Of a stretch of 64,000 nucleotides of DNA, positions 11,330 to 21,949 are shown piece after piece (within the stretch, counting starts at the first letter, position 1; the number at the start of each line of letters is the position of its first letter). The notes beneath the pieces are model-generated. The model did not search any database. It saw nothing but the letters and a program-made list of their open reading frames with translations, and had not been told where the DNA came from. The translations under genes were made by a program, and so were the position numbers. The stretch covers positions 69,186 through 133,185 of the forward strand of contig KV748256.1 of assembly GCA_001692895.1 (NCBI GenBank), written 5' to 3'. This stretch comes from Cenococcum geophilum 1.58. Its lineage: Eukaryota > Ascomycota > Dothideomycetes > Gloniales > Gloniaceae.

Positions 11330-14300
11330 AGATTAACAGTTTAAGGCATTAATAGATAGTGGAGCAATAAGGAACCATATCTTGCTAATAGCAGTTAAAG
11401 GAATGGGGTTACTATACAGGAAGAAGGAACACCCTTACCTATTAGTTACAATTTTAGGAGATCCAATAACCTATAAAGGAGGGATTATTAATCTTAAAAT
11501 AGGACCTATTTAGTTAATTATTAAAGGAAGATAAATCGAGATATCTTTTAATATATTACCATTGGGAAATAATAAGGCAGTACTAGGAATGCCTTAGTTA
11601 CAGGAATATAACCTAAGGATTAATTAGATTATAGGTCAGGTCGATATTAAAGATACTTAACGCCGTAAGACGTAACAATAAGCTAAGTTAGTATGGTACT
11701 AAGTTAGAGCAATATATAAAGAGATTAAGCGAGGCTTAAGTTACGTATTAAAAAGATACCATAAGTATGGTAAGAAACTATAGTTACTAGAGAGTAAAAA
11801 GCTGTTAGATTATATAGCATAGGACTATAAGATAGAGTTAGAACTAAGAATAAGTTTAAAGTTCTTCCCAATCTATAAGCTTACCGAAGAAGAAGGTAGA
11901 GTATTAAAGGAGTTTATTTAGGAAAACTTATAAAAGGGATATATTAGACTATCGCAGTTATTAGCAGGTTATTCAGTACTATTTATACTAAAGAAAAACG
12001 GTAAACTAAGGCTGTGTATTAACTACAGGCAGTTAAACAGCATTACCAGAAAGGATAGGTATCCTTTACCCTTAATTAGCGAAATTTAAAATAGGATAGG
12101 CAACGCGTAAATCTTTACAAAGATAGATCTAAGATAGGNATANNATTAGATTAGGATTAAGGAAGGCGATAAATAGAAGGCAGCCTTTAGGTTAAAGGAA
12201 GGACTATATAAACCATTAATTATGCAATTTAGGCTTATAAACGCACTAGCAACGTTTTAGAAGCGTATTAATAATATATTAGGAGAATACTTAGATAAAT
12301 TTATTATAGTATATCTTAACGATATTATTATCTACTTAATAACTAAGAAAGAATATAAAGGATACGTTAAATAGGTCTTAAAGAGACTATAAGAAGAATA
12401 GATGCCGGTAGTAATTAAGAAATGCGAGTTCTTCACTAGGAAAACTAATTTTGTTAAATTTATTATTAAACTAAGCCAACTTAGTATAGATCTAAAGAAG
12501 ATTAAGGCTATAGTAAATTGGTAAGAACTAGAGAACGTTACGCAGTTAAGATTATTTCTAGGGTTTTATAATTACTGTAGAAGGTTTATAGCGCAGTAGT
12601 TAAAGGATATTAAACTATTTACGCGATTAACGAAGAAAGAAGAACTATAGGCATAGGGAGAGGAGCAATAAAAACTATTTAAGAAAGTTAAAGGATTATT
12701 TACCTAGGAGCTAGTTCTTAAGATCTATTAACTAAGTCTAAAGACGGTTATAGAAACGGATGCATTAGACTTTATACTAGGGGCATACTTTATATAAAAA
12801 TATTAAGATGGATGGCACCTAGTAGCATACTATAGTCGAAAGATAATACTATTAGAGTTAAACTATAACATCTATAATAAGGAGTTATTAGGTATAGTTA
12901 CAGCACTAAAGAAATAGAGAGTATTCTTACAAGGTATAGAGAAACTATTTATAGTTAAGATAGATTATAAGAACTTAATAGGATTCCTAATAATAAAGGA
13001 ACTTAACCAAAGATAGGTTAGATGGGTAGAGATGCTTACAGAATACTATTTTAAGATTTAGTATACTAAGGGTACAGACAATACGCGAGTAGATGCTCTA
13101 AGTTAAAAAGCTAAACTATAAAACAATAAGAAGCCATTAGGGGCTTTACTACGAAAAGATATAGATAGACTGATTAGGTACAACTATCTAAAAATCACAG
13201 TAATATAAGAAGACGGTAAACTAGAGAGAGTTTACGAGTCACTAGAGAGCTTTTAGGTATAAAGAATTCTAGAAGTATAACTAGAAGATCCACAGACGGA
13301 TATATACGAAAATTGAAAAGCGAAGTATATCCCAAGAAGTATAGTAGAGCATTTCGTAGGAGATTTCTATAAGGGAATAATATAAGGACATAATAGAGCT
13401 ATGGGTTTAGTGTTAAGACTCTAAGAGGAGTATATTATTAATAGAATCTGAAATATTATAAGAAAAGTAATAAAAGAGTGTTTAGATTACTAAAGGAATA
13501 AACTAATAAGGTATAAGCTATATAGAGGGCTATAACCTATTAAAATACCGAAGAAACTATAGGAGGTTATATTATAGGACTTTATCGTTAAGTTGCTAAG
13601 GTTAAGAGATCCTATTACTGAATAAGATTATAATGCGATCTTAGTAATAGTAGATAAGCTTATAAAGTAGGGATACTTTATAGCATACATAGAAGAAATA
13701 TTAGCAGAAGATGTCGCTAAAATCTATATTAAGGAAGTGTTTATAAGATACGGAGCACTAAGTAAGATTATATTGGACAGGGATTTAAGATTCATAGCAG
13801 CATTCTAGGAGGTATTCTTGGCGGAGCAAGGAGTTTAAGCAGTAACTTCTACCGCATATTATCCGCAGACAGACGGTTAAACGGAAAGATTAAATTAGAC
13901 ACTTAAGCAGTATCTAAGGCATTACGTTAACCACGTATAGAATAATTAGGTATCGCTATTACCAGTTATATAGTTTGCATATAATGCAATACCTTAAGAA
14001 GGAATAGGCATATTACTATTTAAGGCAAATTACGGATACGAGCTAAGAATATCGTTATCATTACGGTAAGTAAAGAAGATAAGTAGTATAGCTAAAGAAA
14101 GAATAAAGACGTTAATAAATCTTTATATAGACCTTATGGAAATAGTAAAAAAGGTATAAGAGAGAATAAAAAAATACTATAATGCTAAGAGATCTAAGGG
14201 ACTAGATCTTAAGGAGGGAGATAAAGTATAGCTACTACACAAAAATTTTAAGAGTTAACGACTAAGCAAAAAATTGGACTACGTTAGACTAGGACCTTTC

Positions 14301-14660
14301 GAAATTATATAGAAAATTTCACCGGTTACATTTAAGTTAAACCTACTAGCCAAGATAAAGATCTACCCTATATAGTATATTACAATGCTAGAACTAGCAT
14401 ACGGGAGTGTTAAGCCATTAGTCTATAAGGTAGACATATATAGAGGACAGGAAGAAGATAAATAGTAAGTTTTAAGGATTATTAGTCACGAGAATGTTAA
14501 CAATAAAATATGGTATAAGGTTAAGTAGATAGGCTACATTAAGACTACCTAGGAACCACTAGAGAATTTAAAGAACGCTATAGGAAAGGTATAGGAGTAT
14601 TAGAAGAAATTAGGTTAGGCAGCATTAATAAAAAAGAATCGCTAAAGAATAAGTCGCCTA
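11330..14660 (+). pseudogene. gypsy-1 pol: protease, RT, RNase H, integrase
   Basis: Domains in order, read across stop codons. Aspartic protease with A-L-I-D-S-G-A near 11346-11370. RT with [11 protein letters not shown] (about 12005) and the catalytic box Y-L-N-D-I at 12308-12325 (the first Asp of Y-L-D-D changed to Asn by G-to-A). RNase H with E-T-D-A-L-D-F-I-L-G near 12757. Integrase with D-F-I-V-K-L, V-D-K and L-D-R-D-L-R-F near 13590-13800. Ambiguous bases at 12139, 12143 and 12144 sit in the RT K-I-D-L region. The Ty3 order RT before integrase is clear. Non-functional because of many stops. Confidence 0.85.
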
Positions 14661-15320
14661 AGGGGGACCTAAGAAGAGCAGTTGCCGAGCTACTCGGATC
14701 TATTTCCTTCTCTATTAGAGGAGAATCCGTTCTTTCATTACTAAGTTCCTATAGACCCTATTCTACAAGTTTCTACTCCTTAAAACAAACCTTCTTATGA
14801 ACCTTCTTAAGACGAAGCAAATAAGCAGATGCCGCGATATAAGCATCTAGGGCCTTCTATTCCATATCTTAAGAGCGTTCTAACTTAGTAAGGGCTTAAG
14901 ACAGTTTACTATTTAGCCGCGTAGTAGTAGATTAAACACGAGACCCTAAGACAAATCAATTAGGGAACTAGACGACTATTAAAAGTAATAGGTCGCGTAT
15001 ATTTAGCATTAGAGGTAGAGCAAACGTCGTAGGACAAATAAATATTCACTTTAGTACACTCTAAATAAGAGGACGGTTGTTATAGAGATAGACTTACCAA
15101 CGTAATATAGACTAACCCCTCTTTCAAGCAACGAGAATACGGAGACGGTATAATCTCACTAAGAGATAATATTGCAGTAATAGTGCGAGCACGACGTTGG
15201 GCGTATAAAGATAAAATTGCTTTAGGTATAATAAGCAATAATATTAACCAAATTAATTAGACGGACATTATACCTCTAATAAATAACTTAGAGATGGTTA
15301 GAATCTTCAAGAACGAAGAT

Positions 15321-15337
15321 AAAAAGGAGGGAGATGG
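15321..15337 (+). promoter_or_regulatory. Polypurine tract of gypsy-1
   Basis: Seventeen bases, nearly all purine, end one base before the TGTTACGG start of the 3' LTR. This is the plus-strand primer position of reverse transcription. Confidence 0.85.
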
Positions 15338-15760
15338 TGTTACGGACGTTTTAAGTACAATATTACAACTACTTAGAGAGGAGTCGGAAGAAGCTAGTTG
15401 GTTAATTTAGGCACGGTCTAGGATAGAGCCGATAGAACTATATAACGAGGAATAGTAGCTAAGGTTATATAACATGCTATGTATTAAACGAGAGGAATAA
15501 GAGGAACTTACATACCTTATATATAAGACGTATATTACGTATAAGAAGGATTTTATAGGAGTACGGTCGTGTATTTAAGGACCCTTAATCCCTACCTAGA
15601 TAGTTCCTTCCTTATAGTAATTTTTAGAATACAATTGGAGTTAATCTATTGGGCAACTACTTCACCAGTTATTATTACGTTATTAACTTTACTTTGCTTT
15701 ACCTACATACCTAGCCCAATAACGAGCCTATTGTAGTACTTGCTATAAGGTTCCGTTACA
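15338..15760 (+). repeat. gypsy-1 3' LTR (423 bp)
   Basis: Matches 7810-8232 over its whole length with transition differences only at the positions inspected (for example GTACGATATTACGAC against GTACAATATTACAAC). It is followed directly by CTAAC and the resumed copia-C integrase. Confidence 0.93.
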
Positions 15761-15765
15761 CTAAC

Positions 15766-17930
15766 GGACTAGTACCTACCCTCTTAGTTTACGAAGCCTA
15801 CCTAAGGATAAGCAAACTAGACCCTCCTACCCCATCCGTTACGAACTAAGCAGCTATAATACGGAAGGCAATGGCCGAAATAGTCAAATTACGGGCTAAA
15901 CAAACTGTTAATAATACCCTATACTACCGTAACGGACCTAATACAACCTTAGTATATAACCTCCCGCTTAACTCTAAAGTCCTTATATAGCGTGAAAGCG
16001 GCAGCTAGAATAGACCCTATTATTTACTGGCTGTAGAAAATAAGATATACTATGTATAGCTTCCTAGCGGGCCAACTAGCTTTAGAAGCACGTCCGTAAA
16101 ACCCTACTTTTGGCCCAAAAATACCTATAATATTAAGCCAGACGAACTAGAAGCAACCGCCAAACTAGATAAACTAGAAGCGACTGCTAAATTAAATAAA
16201 CTGGAAGCATCTTTATCTACCCTAGAAGTCCCCTAGAAACCTACTAAACCTACTAAACCTACTATAAAGCGTGGTTAAGGACGCCCCCGAAAGCACCCTA
16301 TAACTAAAAACCCTATAATAGAGAATTACTTAACCTCCGCAGGAATATTCGCAAGGCAATCTCCGCTTATAGATATATTAGTTCTAGTATAGGAAACCCC
16401 GTTTACGGACTTACGACGTAAAGAGATTAACGAACTACTTAAAAAGGGTATCTTTACGGTTATAATAGAGAGAGACATTCTGCAAGGCGTCCGTATATTT
16501 AACTTACGCTTTATTAACAAAATTAAGCACCCTAGTACTGATAAAGCTTTTAAAAAATTAAGGCTTGTCGTACAAGCTTATAACGACTAGGGAAAGGACT
16601 TAGTCCTTACGCAATTACCTATAATTTAATAGGTTAGTTAACGGATTATACTTATACTTACGCCTGGATTATAGTAAATTAAACCCGTAGCCCTTTACTT
16701 ACGGGACATCTTATAAGCCTACGTGCAGTCTAACACCTACCTAAGTAGAGACATCTTTATACGACTACCCTACGAGCTTAACCTATAACTAGGAACAATT
16801 TTATAGGTTGTAAAACCTCTTTACAAAGTACTAGAAGCTAGAAACCATTAGTTTAAGACATACCACCAGCACTATATTAGTAAACTTAAAATGGAACAAT
16901 TGACCTACGACCCCTACCTCCTATACACCCCATTAAACGGCCTTAGTATTATTAGACTCTAAATAGATAATACCCTCTTTCTAGCAGACTAAACCTTTGC
17001 GGACGCTAAAGAAACTAAACTATAAAAGGCAAAGTTCTTAGTAAAGCTGCGAGAGCAGTTAACTAAGCAGACTCTAATTAAGTTTAATAAAGGCTTAATT
17101 ATACAAAAGGGTAACCTAATTAAGCTAACTTAGGAACGCTAAGCTTAAAATCTAAAGCCCATTATAGCAAAGCCTATGGACCTTACTAGTTCCCGCGAAG
17201 AGACCTATAAGACTATAAATATAAAGGACTAATACGCTATATAGCGTATAAGAGGCGCCTATATTACCATAGTCTGTTAACCTAAATCTACCTACAATCT
17301 ATTCTTTATAGCCCAGGCAACAGACCTGTAAAAGGAAAATATTAAACAGCTTAATAAGCGCATTTAGTGGCAAATTAACAATATAGTAAGGGGATTTACT
17401 TTTATACCATTAGACCTAAATTCCCTTAGCTTACTAGTATTTACGGACGCCTCCTTTGCTAATAATAAAGACCTATTATCGCAAATTGGCTTTATAATTG
17501 TACTTATAGACCGCAATTAGGACGCAAATATATTATACTAATCTTTAATTAAGTATAAATGAGTAACCCGTAGTGTACTAGCTTCTAAACTATATATACT
17601 AGCTTATAGATTTAATATAGCAGCCATAATTAAATTAACGGTCTAGAAGATTCTATAACTAGAGTAGTTACCCTAGTCTTATACACCGATTTAAAGTCCC
17701 TCTATAACTGCCTAGTCAAACTAGGTACAATATAAGAGAAGAGGCTTATAGTTGACCTAATATGCTTACGTCAGGCCTATAAACAACGTAAGATTATAAA
17801 GGTTAAATAGATTAGCGGCGGAAACAACCTAGTAGACGCTATAACTAAGGCAAAGCCGTGTTAAGCCCTTAAAACCCTAATTAACACGAATAAGCTTAAC
17901 CTAAAAGTTATAGAATAGGTAGAACGGGAC
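15766..17930 (+). pseudogene. copia-C integrase C-terminus, RT and RNase H (3' part)
   Basis: The copia polyprotein resumes in phase with the break at 7804: G-L-V-P-T-L-L-V-(Y) then K-A-M-A-E-I-V-K-L-R and L-P-S-G-P-T-S-F-R-S-T typical of the copia integrase tail. At 16140-16210 a 33-bp unit is repeated (KLDKLEATAKLNKLEA). RT starts near 16330 (ETPFTDLRRKEINELLKKG). RNase H ends with L-Y-T-D-L-K-S-L-Y and a G-N-N-L-V-D-A-I-T-K-A-K signature at about 17820-17855. Frames carry several stops. Confidence 0.85.
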
Positions 17931-18114
17931 TAACGGAGTACCTACGGTACACCTACGGCCCGTTAGAAGGCCGTACGGCTTATTATACGGCCTATTCTAC
18001 GGACCGTAAGCTGTTAGGTGGAAAATAGTAGAAAGCTATAATGGAACTTGGTGGACTTACGTAACCTGCCAAATTCTGCCATATTCTGCTAGGGTAGTTA
18101 AATCGACTAATTAC

Positions 18115-18141
18115 GATTTTCCATCCCCGGGATGGAAAATC
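18115..18141. promoter_or_regulatory. Perfect 13-bp-arm palindrome in the copia-C 3' untranslated region
   Basis: Arms GATTTTCCATCCC and GGGATGGAAAATC surround a single C. The same hairpin with nearly identical arms and flanks recurs at 31438-31464, 40030-40056 and 51364-51390, each time just inside the 3' end of a copia-type element. All four are near a CTAGCGCCTTAGCGGCCC-like block. Role unknown. Confidence 0.85.
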
Positions 18142-18401
18142 GCCATTAGCTTACTTAGCACTAGCGCCTTAGCGGCCCTTAAGATCTGACTTACGGCTCG
18201 TCTACTGCCCGTTAAAAGGCTGTACGGTTTACTTTACGGACCGTAAGCAGAACTTACGGCCAGCTTGGGGCACCGTTTGGAAGGCAGCCTAGACGGCACC
18301 TTAGGGGAGATTTTCTATATATTTTCCTTTATATTTTATGGTTTTATTAAAGCAATTACAGAGGCTGTACACAGGTGGTTTCATTTTTCAAGTACTGCTA
18401 G

Positions 18402-18672
18402 TGTATAATTACAGCACCTATTGTACTAACCGCGTGCTTACGCGTTCGGTACACCAGGTACGCGTTTACGCGTTTAGTGCACCAACCACTTACTTACGCG
18501 TCTGGTGCACTTATAAAGCACTAACTAATTAGGGGGGAGGTGCATCAGTATATAGACCATGTAGTCTGCTTTATATAATCGACAGTTACTACCATCCAAA
18601 AGAGCATACAATACTATACGTATTTCGTGCCCCTGGATATAACTTAATTGTATTATTAAGTTAATATAAACA
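18402..18672 (+). repeat. Right LTR of copia-C (271 bp)
   Basis: Runs TGTATAATTACAGC to TAATATAAACA and is followed by the target duplication AGAAA (18673-18677). It is uninterrupted and serves as the reference for the split left LTR. Confidence 0.93.
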
Positions 18673-18784
18673 AGAAAAAATATTAGTAAATAAAGTAATA
18701 GGCTGTATATTAAATAATTCTTCCTAGCAAGAAAGGAAGCCTGGGATGTCGGAAAATTTAATAATTAAGTAATTGATAGAGTAG

Positions 18785-18986
18785 AAAACCGAAAAACAAA
18801 TTTCCTAAAAAGTTTTAAAAAATGGAAACGTTAATTTAAAGCTAATATATCAGAATAACCGAGAAATTGGTGAGCGGTATAATATAAAACTAAAAAACAA
18901 ATTTCCCGAAAATTTTTAAAAATTTAAATCGTTAATTTAAAGCCAATATGTTAAAATAACTAAGAAACTAGTAAGCGGTATAATAT
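18785..18986. repeat. 101-bp tandem duplication
   Basis: Two 101-bp units (18785-18885 and 18886-18986) and the first bases of a third. Each begins AAAACYRAAAAACAAATTTCC and ends GCGGTATAATAT. AT-rich, no coding potential. The flanks 18678-18784 and 18987-19090 hold nothing recognisable. Confidence 0.8.
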
Positions 18987-19329
18987 AAAACCGAGAAAAG
19001 AAAAAATAGATCTCTATTAATTCAAAAATATAATTCCAGAGGCCTTTTTTTTCTAAAAATACATGAAAATTATATAACTTGAAAAATTACTTACTTAGGA
19101 GGCATGTTGGATGCTCTATAAAAGCTATTAGATTGAAAATCTAGTATATAAGTTAGTCTATAACGTATATAGCTAATATAAAGCTTTAGCTTACTGGATA
19201 TTCGCTTATTAATTAAGCAATGGGGTATTAAAGGTTAACGTGGTCAATTAAGAGTGAAGATATCTTAGGCGCCAAGACCTCGCGTATACTAAGCTATTTT
19301 GGGATTGGCGCCCTAACCGTCCGCGCCTG

Positions 19330-19835
19330 GACGGTTACCATTCGAGAAGAAGCTATATTACTAACTAATATAGTAAGCGCATGGCGGGTAACTGGCCTTC
19401 TACCGTTCAATCCTTTAATTATTTTAAAAAAGATTCGGCTAATAACTCCTTCCTATATAAGCTTTACAGATAAGAATAGCTACAAATTTAATATACCCGT
19501 GTCTCCTTCTGTAGAGGAGAGACTTACTAAGATATTTAGGCAGCTCTTATAAGGTGCATCACCCCTACATTCTTAAGCTGTGCATAATATTTAGTAGTTT
19601 ATATTAAATACGGTAGCTAATAATATAATCCTCAAGCGAACAAATTAGGAGCTTCTTAAAAGACAAAAGAAGGAGCGATATAGCAAGACAAAAGCCGCCT
19701 ATGGGAAGGCACGAGTTTTATTAGTAGCAGAGGCATAAAAGAAGAACGATAAAAAGCTTCAAAAGGAGTAGGAAGAGAAGAGGGTAAAGGAAAGAAAGGC
19801 TGCATTATAGGGGGTTATTACCTTTATAAAGAAGG
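19330..19835 (+). pseudogene. pogo/Fot1-like DDE transposase, C-terminal remnant
   Basis: Fot1/pogo transposases cut and paste DNA with a DDE nuclease and insert at TA. Only the C-terminal tail remains. I-L-L-T-N-I-V-S-A-W-R-V-T-G-L-L-P-F-N-P (19354-19413) is the conserved block downstream of the third catalytic Asp. A basic coiled tail rich in Lys/Glu (RQKKERYSKTKAAYGKARVL) follows to about 19835. The catalytic part is absent. Upstream (19215-19345) the sequence is GC-richer, with the palindrome AACCGTCC...GGACGGTT. Confidence 0.75.
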
Positions 19836-20219
19836 TTTGGAAGGAACTACTAATGGATTATAGTGTATTTATATAATAGGGTTGATTTTGATATCAATTT
19901 GATTTTAATTTTCGTAGGAGGCCCATGCACTGTCTTGGGTGGGTGGCTGTCTCGTCTAGGTGGCTAAGACGTTATACGATATTATAACTCCTAACTTATA
20001 AAGAAGCGCAATATACCTTTTTTTAATACCTATATTATATAAATAAGCCCCTAAAGCAGTATAGAACCGGTAGCTAGCTTAAGGGGCTTATATATTTACT
20101 AGGATTGCGCACACTATAAAGAGCTTATTATAGTAAGGCGTAATATCGCGAGAATTAGCATATAGCCTTTGCTAAACTAAAGCTATAAGGAAGCTCTATA
20201 GCGTTAAAGCAAGACACTA

Positions 20220-20560
20220 TATATCGGCAGTAATTGTATTAAGCTTAAGCTTTTTAACCGGTTCTTTAGCGTTAAATCGTCTAAGCCTACCAGGAATAAT
20301 AACTCCGTTCTCTTCTCTTAGGCGCATAAGATCCTTTAACTCTTACTTTATCTACTTACACAGAAGTTCTTAATAGAGCCTTCCTAGCTGGCGATCACTA
20401 TATACTATAAGCCGTTCCTTAACTTTTAGCTCTTTAAATATTGCCTTCTATAGCCTATTTGCACGTTGCTCTAGTATATTGTAATTAGAAGGGCTAGAAG
20501 CGGTTATATAATGCTTAATAAAAGTTATAATACCCCAGCAGTACTTATATAGCTATTCTA
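20220..20560 (-). pseudogene. Decayed reading frame of unknown family
   Basis: Read on the minus strand across three or four stops, a coherent protein appears: Y-N-I-L-E-Q-R-A-N-R-L, then K-A-I-F-K-E-L-K-V-K-E-R-L-I-V-Y-S-D and a charged helical segment ending L-M-R-L-R-E-E-N-G-V-I-I-P-G-R. Its charge pattern and predicted helices suggest a real former gene rather than chance. I do not recognise the family. Intervening 19836-20219 has no assignable feature. Confidence 0.4.
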
Positions 20561-20939
20561 ATATTAAGTTAACTCTTTCGCGTTCTAAATAAAAGACTTA
20601 TAGTCTTTAATTTTTATTTAAAGCTAGCTCGTTAGTTTAGGTACTCTAGCTATAATAGGAAGAGGGCGGCAGTAATTATAGGAGAGGTGCGGCTACTACG
20701 ACTTAGGGGCGTTGGGCGTAATAATAAGATAATAAATTAGAATCGGGCAAATTGGGTAACGTAGTCTTCTTTACTAGGTTTAATTTGGTAATTCTAGCCA
20801 TTAGGAATAGCTTAGGAAGCTATAAAAGTTAAGATAATTTGGCTTAAAGTAGGTATATATAGGCCTAAATGCTCCGCGCGGGACTAATAAAAATCCAAAC
20901 CGTATACTAGACCTTTTAATAAAGGTCTTGCTAAAAGCG

Positions 20940-21545
20940 GCTAGCGGCTTAGCAAGGTAAGCCTTAGTAAGAAGGTCTGGAAATAAGACAACTAGATATA
21001 TTATAGTGCTCTATTAATAAGCGACAACTGCTAGTTTGCTATTTAAGGACCCAAGTAATGCGCTAGGCGATATATTGTAGTGCTCTATTAATAAGTTTAC
21101 TAGCTTATAATGCAGGAATAGGGTAATATACGAGCTAATATATTAGAATACTCTACTAATAGGTAACGCCTACTAGCTTGCAATTTAAAGAATTAGGCAA
21201 TATGCCTAGTAATATATAGCAACTTTATACTTAGTAATAAAAGTTTACTAGCTTGCCGCTTAAAGAACCGGGCAATATACTAGGTAATATATAGCAGTTT
21301 TGTGCTTAGTAATAGAAGTCTACTAGCTTATAGCTTAAGGAACCCTAGGTAATATATAGCAATTTTATACCTAATAACTAAAGTATAGTAACTTGCCGCT
21401 TAAGGAACTAGGTAATATGCTAGGCAATATACGGCAATTTTATGCTTAATAATAGAAGTATGCTAACTTACTGCTTAAAGAACTAGGTAGTGTGCCTAGC
21501 AATATATAGCAATTTTGTATTTAATAAGAGAGGTCTACTGGCCTG
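20940..21545. repeat. Minisatellite, about 75-bp unit, seven to eight diverged copies
   Basis: Units carry TACTAGCTTGC, TTTAAAGAA, GGCAATAT, CCTAGTAATATATAGCA and TTAATAATA in the same order. Clear units start near 21171, 21246, 21321, 21388 and 21464, more diverged ones upstream. One unit has lost about 10 bp. No reading frame persists through it. Confidence 0.75.
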
Positions 21546-21768
21546 CTCTTACGGTTATACTTTCTATACATTAGTTATAGTAGCTAGTTATAGCGGCTAA
21601 CTATAATAGATTATAGTAACTATAAGGTAAGCTTTTATTATAAGAATAAATTTTGACTTCTTATAAATTATATAAGGGGAGGAGAGTAGGAGAAGCTAGT
21701 TATGTATATAGCTGTATCGTTTTAGTGGGGTAAGACGTTCGGCTTTACGCGAGTTATAGGCTGTAGCA

Positions 21769-21803
21769 AATCGCCGCAAGTCGCCGCAAGTCGCCGCAAA
21801 TCG
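21769..21803. repeat. Three short direct repeats TCGCCGCAAR
   Basis: Three adjacent 10-bp copies and a fourth degenerate one (TCGCCAGAA) in an unusually GC-rich patch next to the piggyBac-like relic. They may belong to that element's subterminal region. Confidence 0.5.
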
Positions 21804-21949
21804 CCAGAATCGCGACTTACGCAGGTTTTGCAGACCCTAATTTTCGGCCGCCTAAAAAAAATTTCCTGATATAGTGGGGTTTTAGCAGTAACGTAGGTAG
21901 TACTTTAATTTATTCCGATATTTCCATAACCAGGCCTAATACTAGGCTA

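Larger units (their letters stand above)
7810..15760 (+). mobile_element. Ty3/gypsy LTR retrotransposon (gypsy-1) inserted in the copia-C integrase
   Basis: Complete 7.95-kb element. LTRs 7810-8232 and 15338-15760 are both exactly 423 bp, start TGTTACGGACG and end CCGTTACA (CCGTTATA in the left copy). The target duplication CTAAC is at 7805-7809 and 15761-15765. A polypurine tract (AAAAAGGAGGGAGATGG, 15321-15337) abuts the 3' LTR. Internal order is gag, protease, RT, RNase H, integrase. LTR differences are nearly all G-to-A or C-to-T, so the two LTRs were the same at insertion and diverged by RIP. It is younger than copia-C, which it interrupts. Confidence 0.95.
2042..18672 (+). mobile_element. 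Ty1/copia LTR retrotransposon (copia-C), RIP-degraded, with a LINE and a gypsy element nested inside
   Basis: Both ends are defined. The left LTR starts TGTATAATTA and the right LTR ends TAATATAAACA. The 5-bp target duplication AGAAA lies at 2037-2041 and 18673-18677. Each LTR is 271 bp once the LINE (2169-4314 plus one 14-bp duplication copy) is taken out of the left one. Internal order is gag with zinc knuckle, protease, integrase (broken at 7805-7809 by a gypsy element and resumed at 15766), RT and RNase H, which is the Pseudoviridae (copia) order. Every domain carries several TAG/TAA codons, so the element cannot be autonomous. Its own length without the insertions is about 6.5 kb, normal for the group. 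Confidence 0.93.

Noticed and set aside
18338-18532. 64-codon plus frame at the right copia end
   Set aside because: It lies across the LTR start and repeats the LTR sequence; the similar frame at 2041-2373 is the other LTR plus LINE leader.
20940-21545. Regularly repeated units, possible CRISPR-like array
   Set aside because: Units are adjacent diverged copies of about 75 bp with no spacer/repeat distinction, in a fungal nuclear context. It is a minisatellite.
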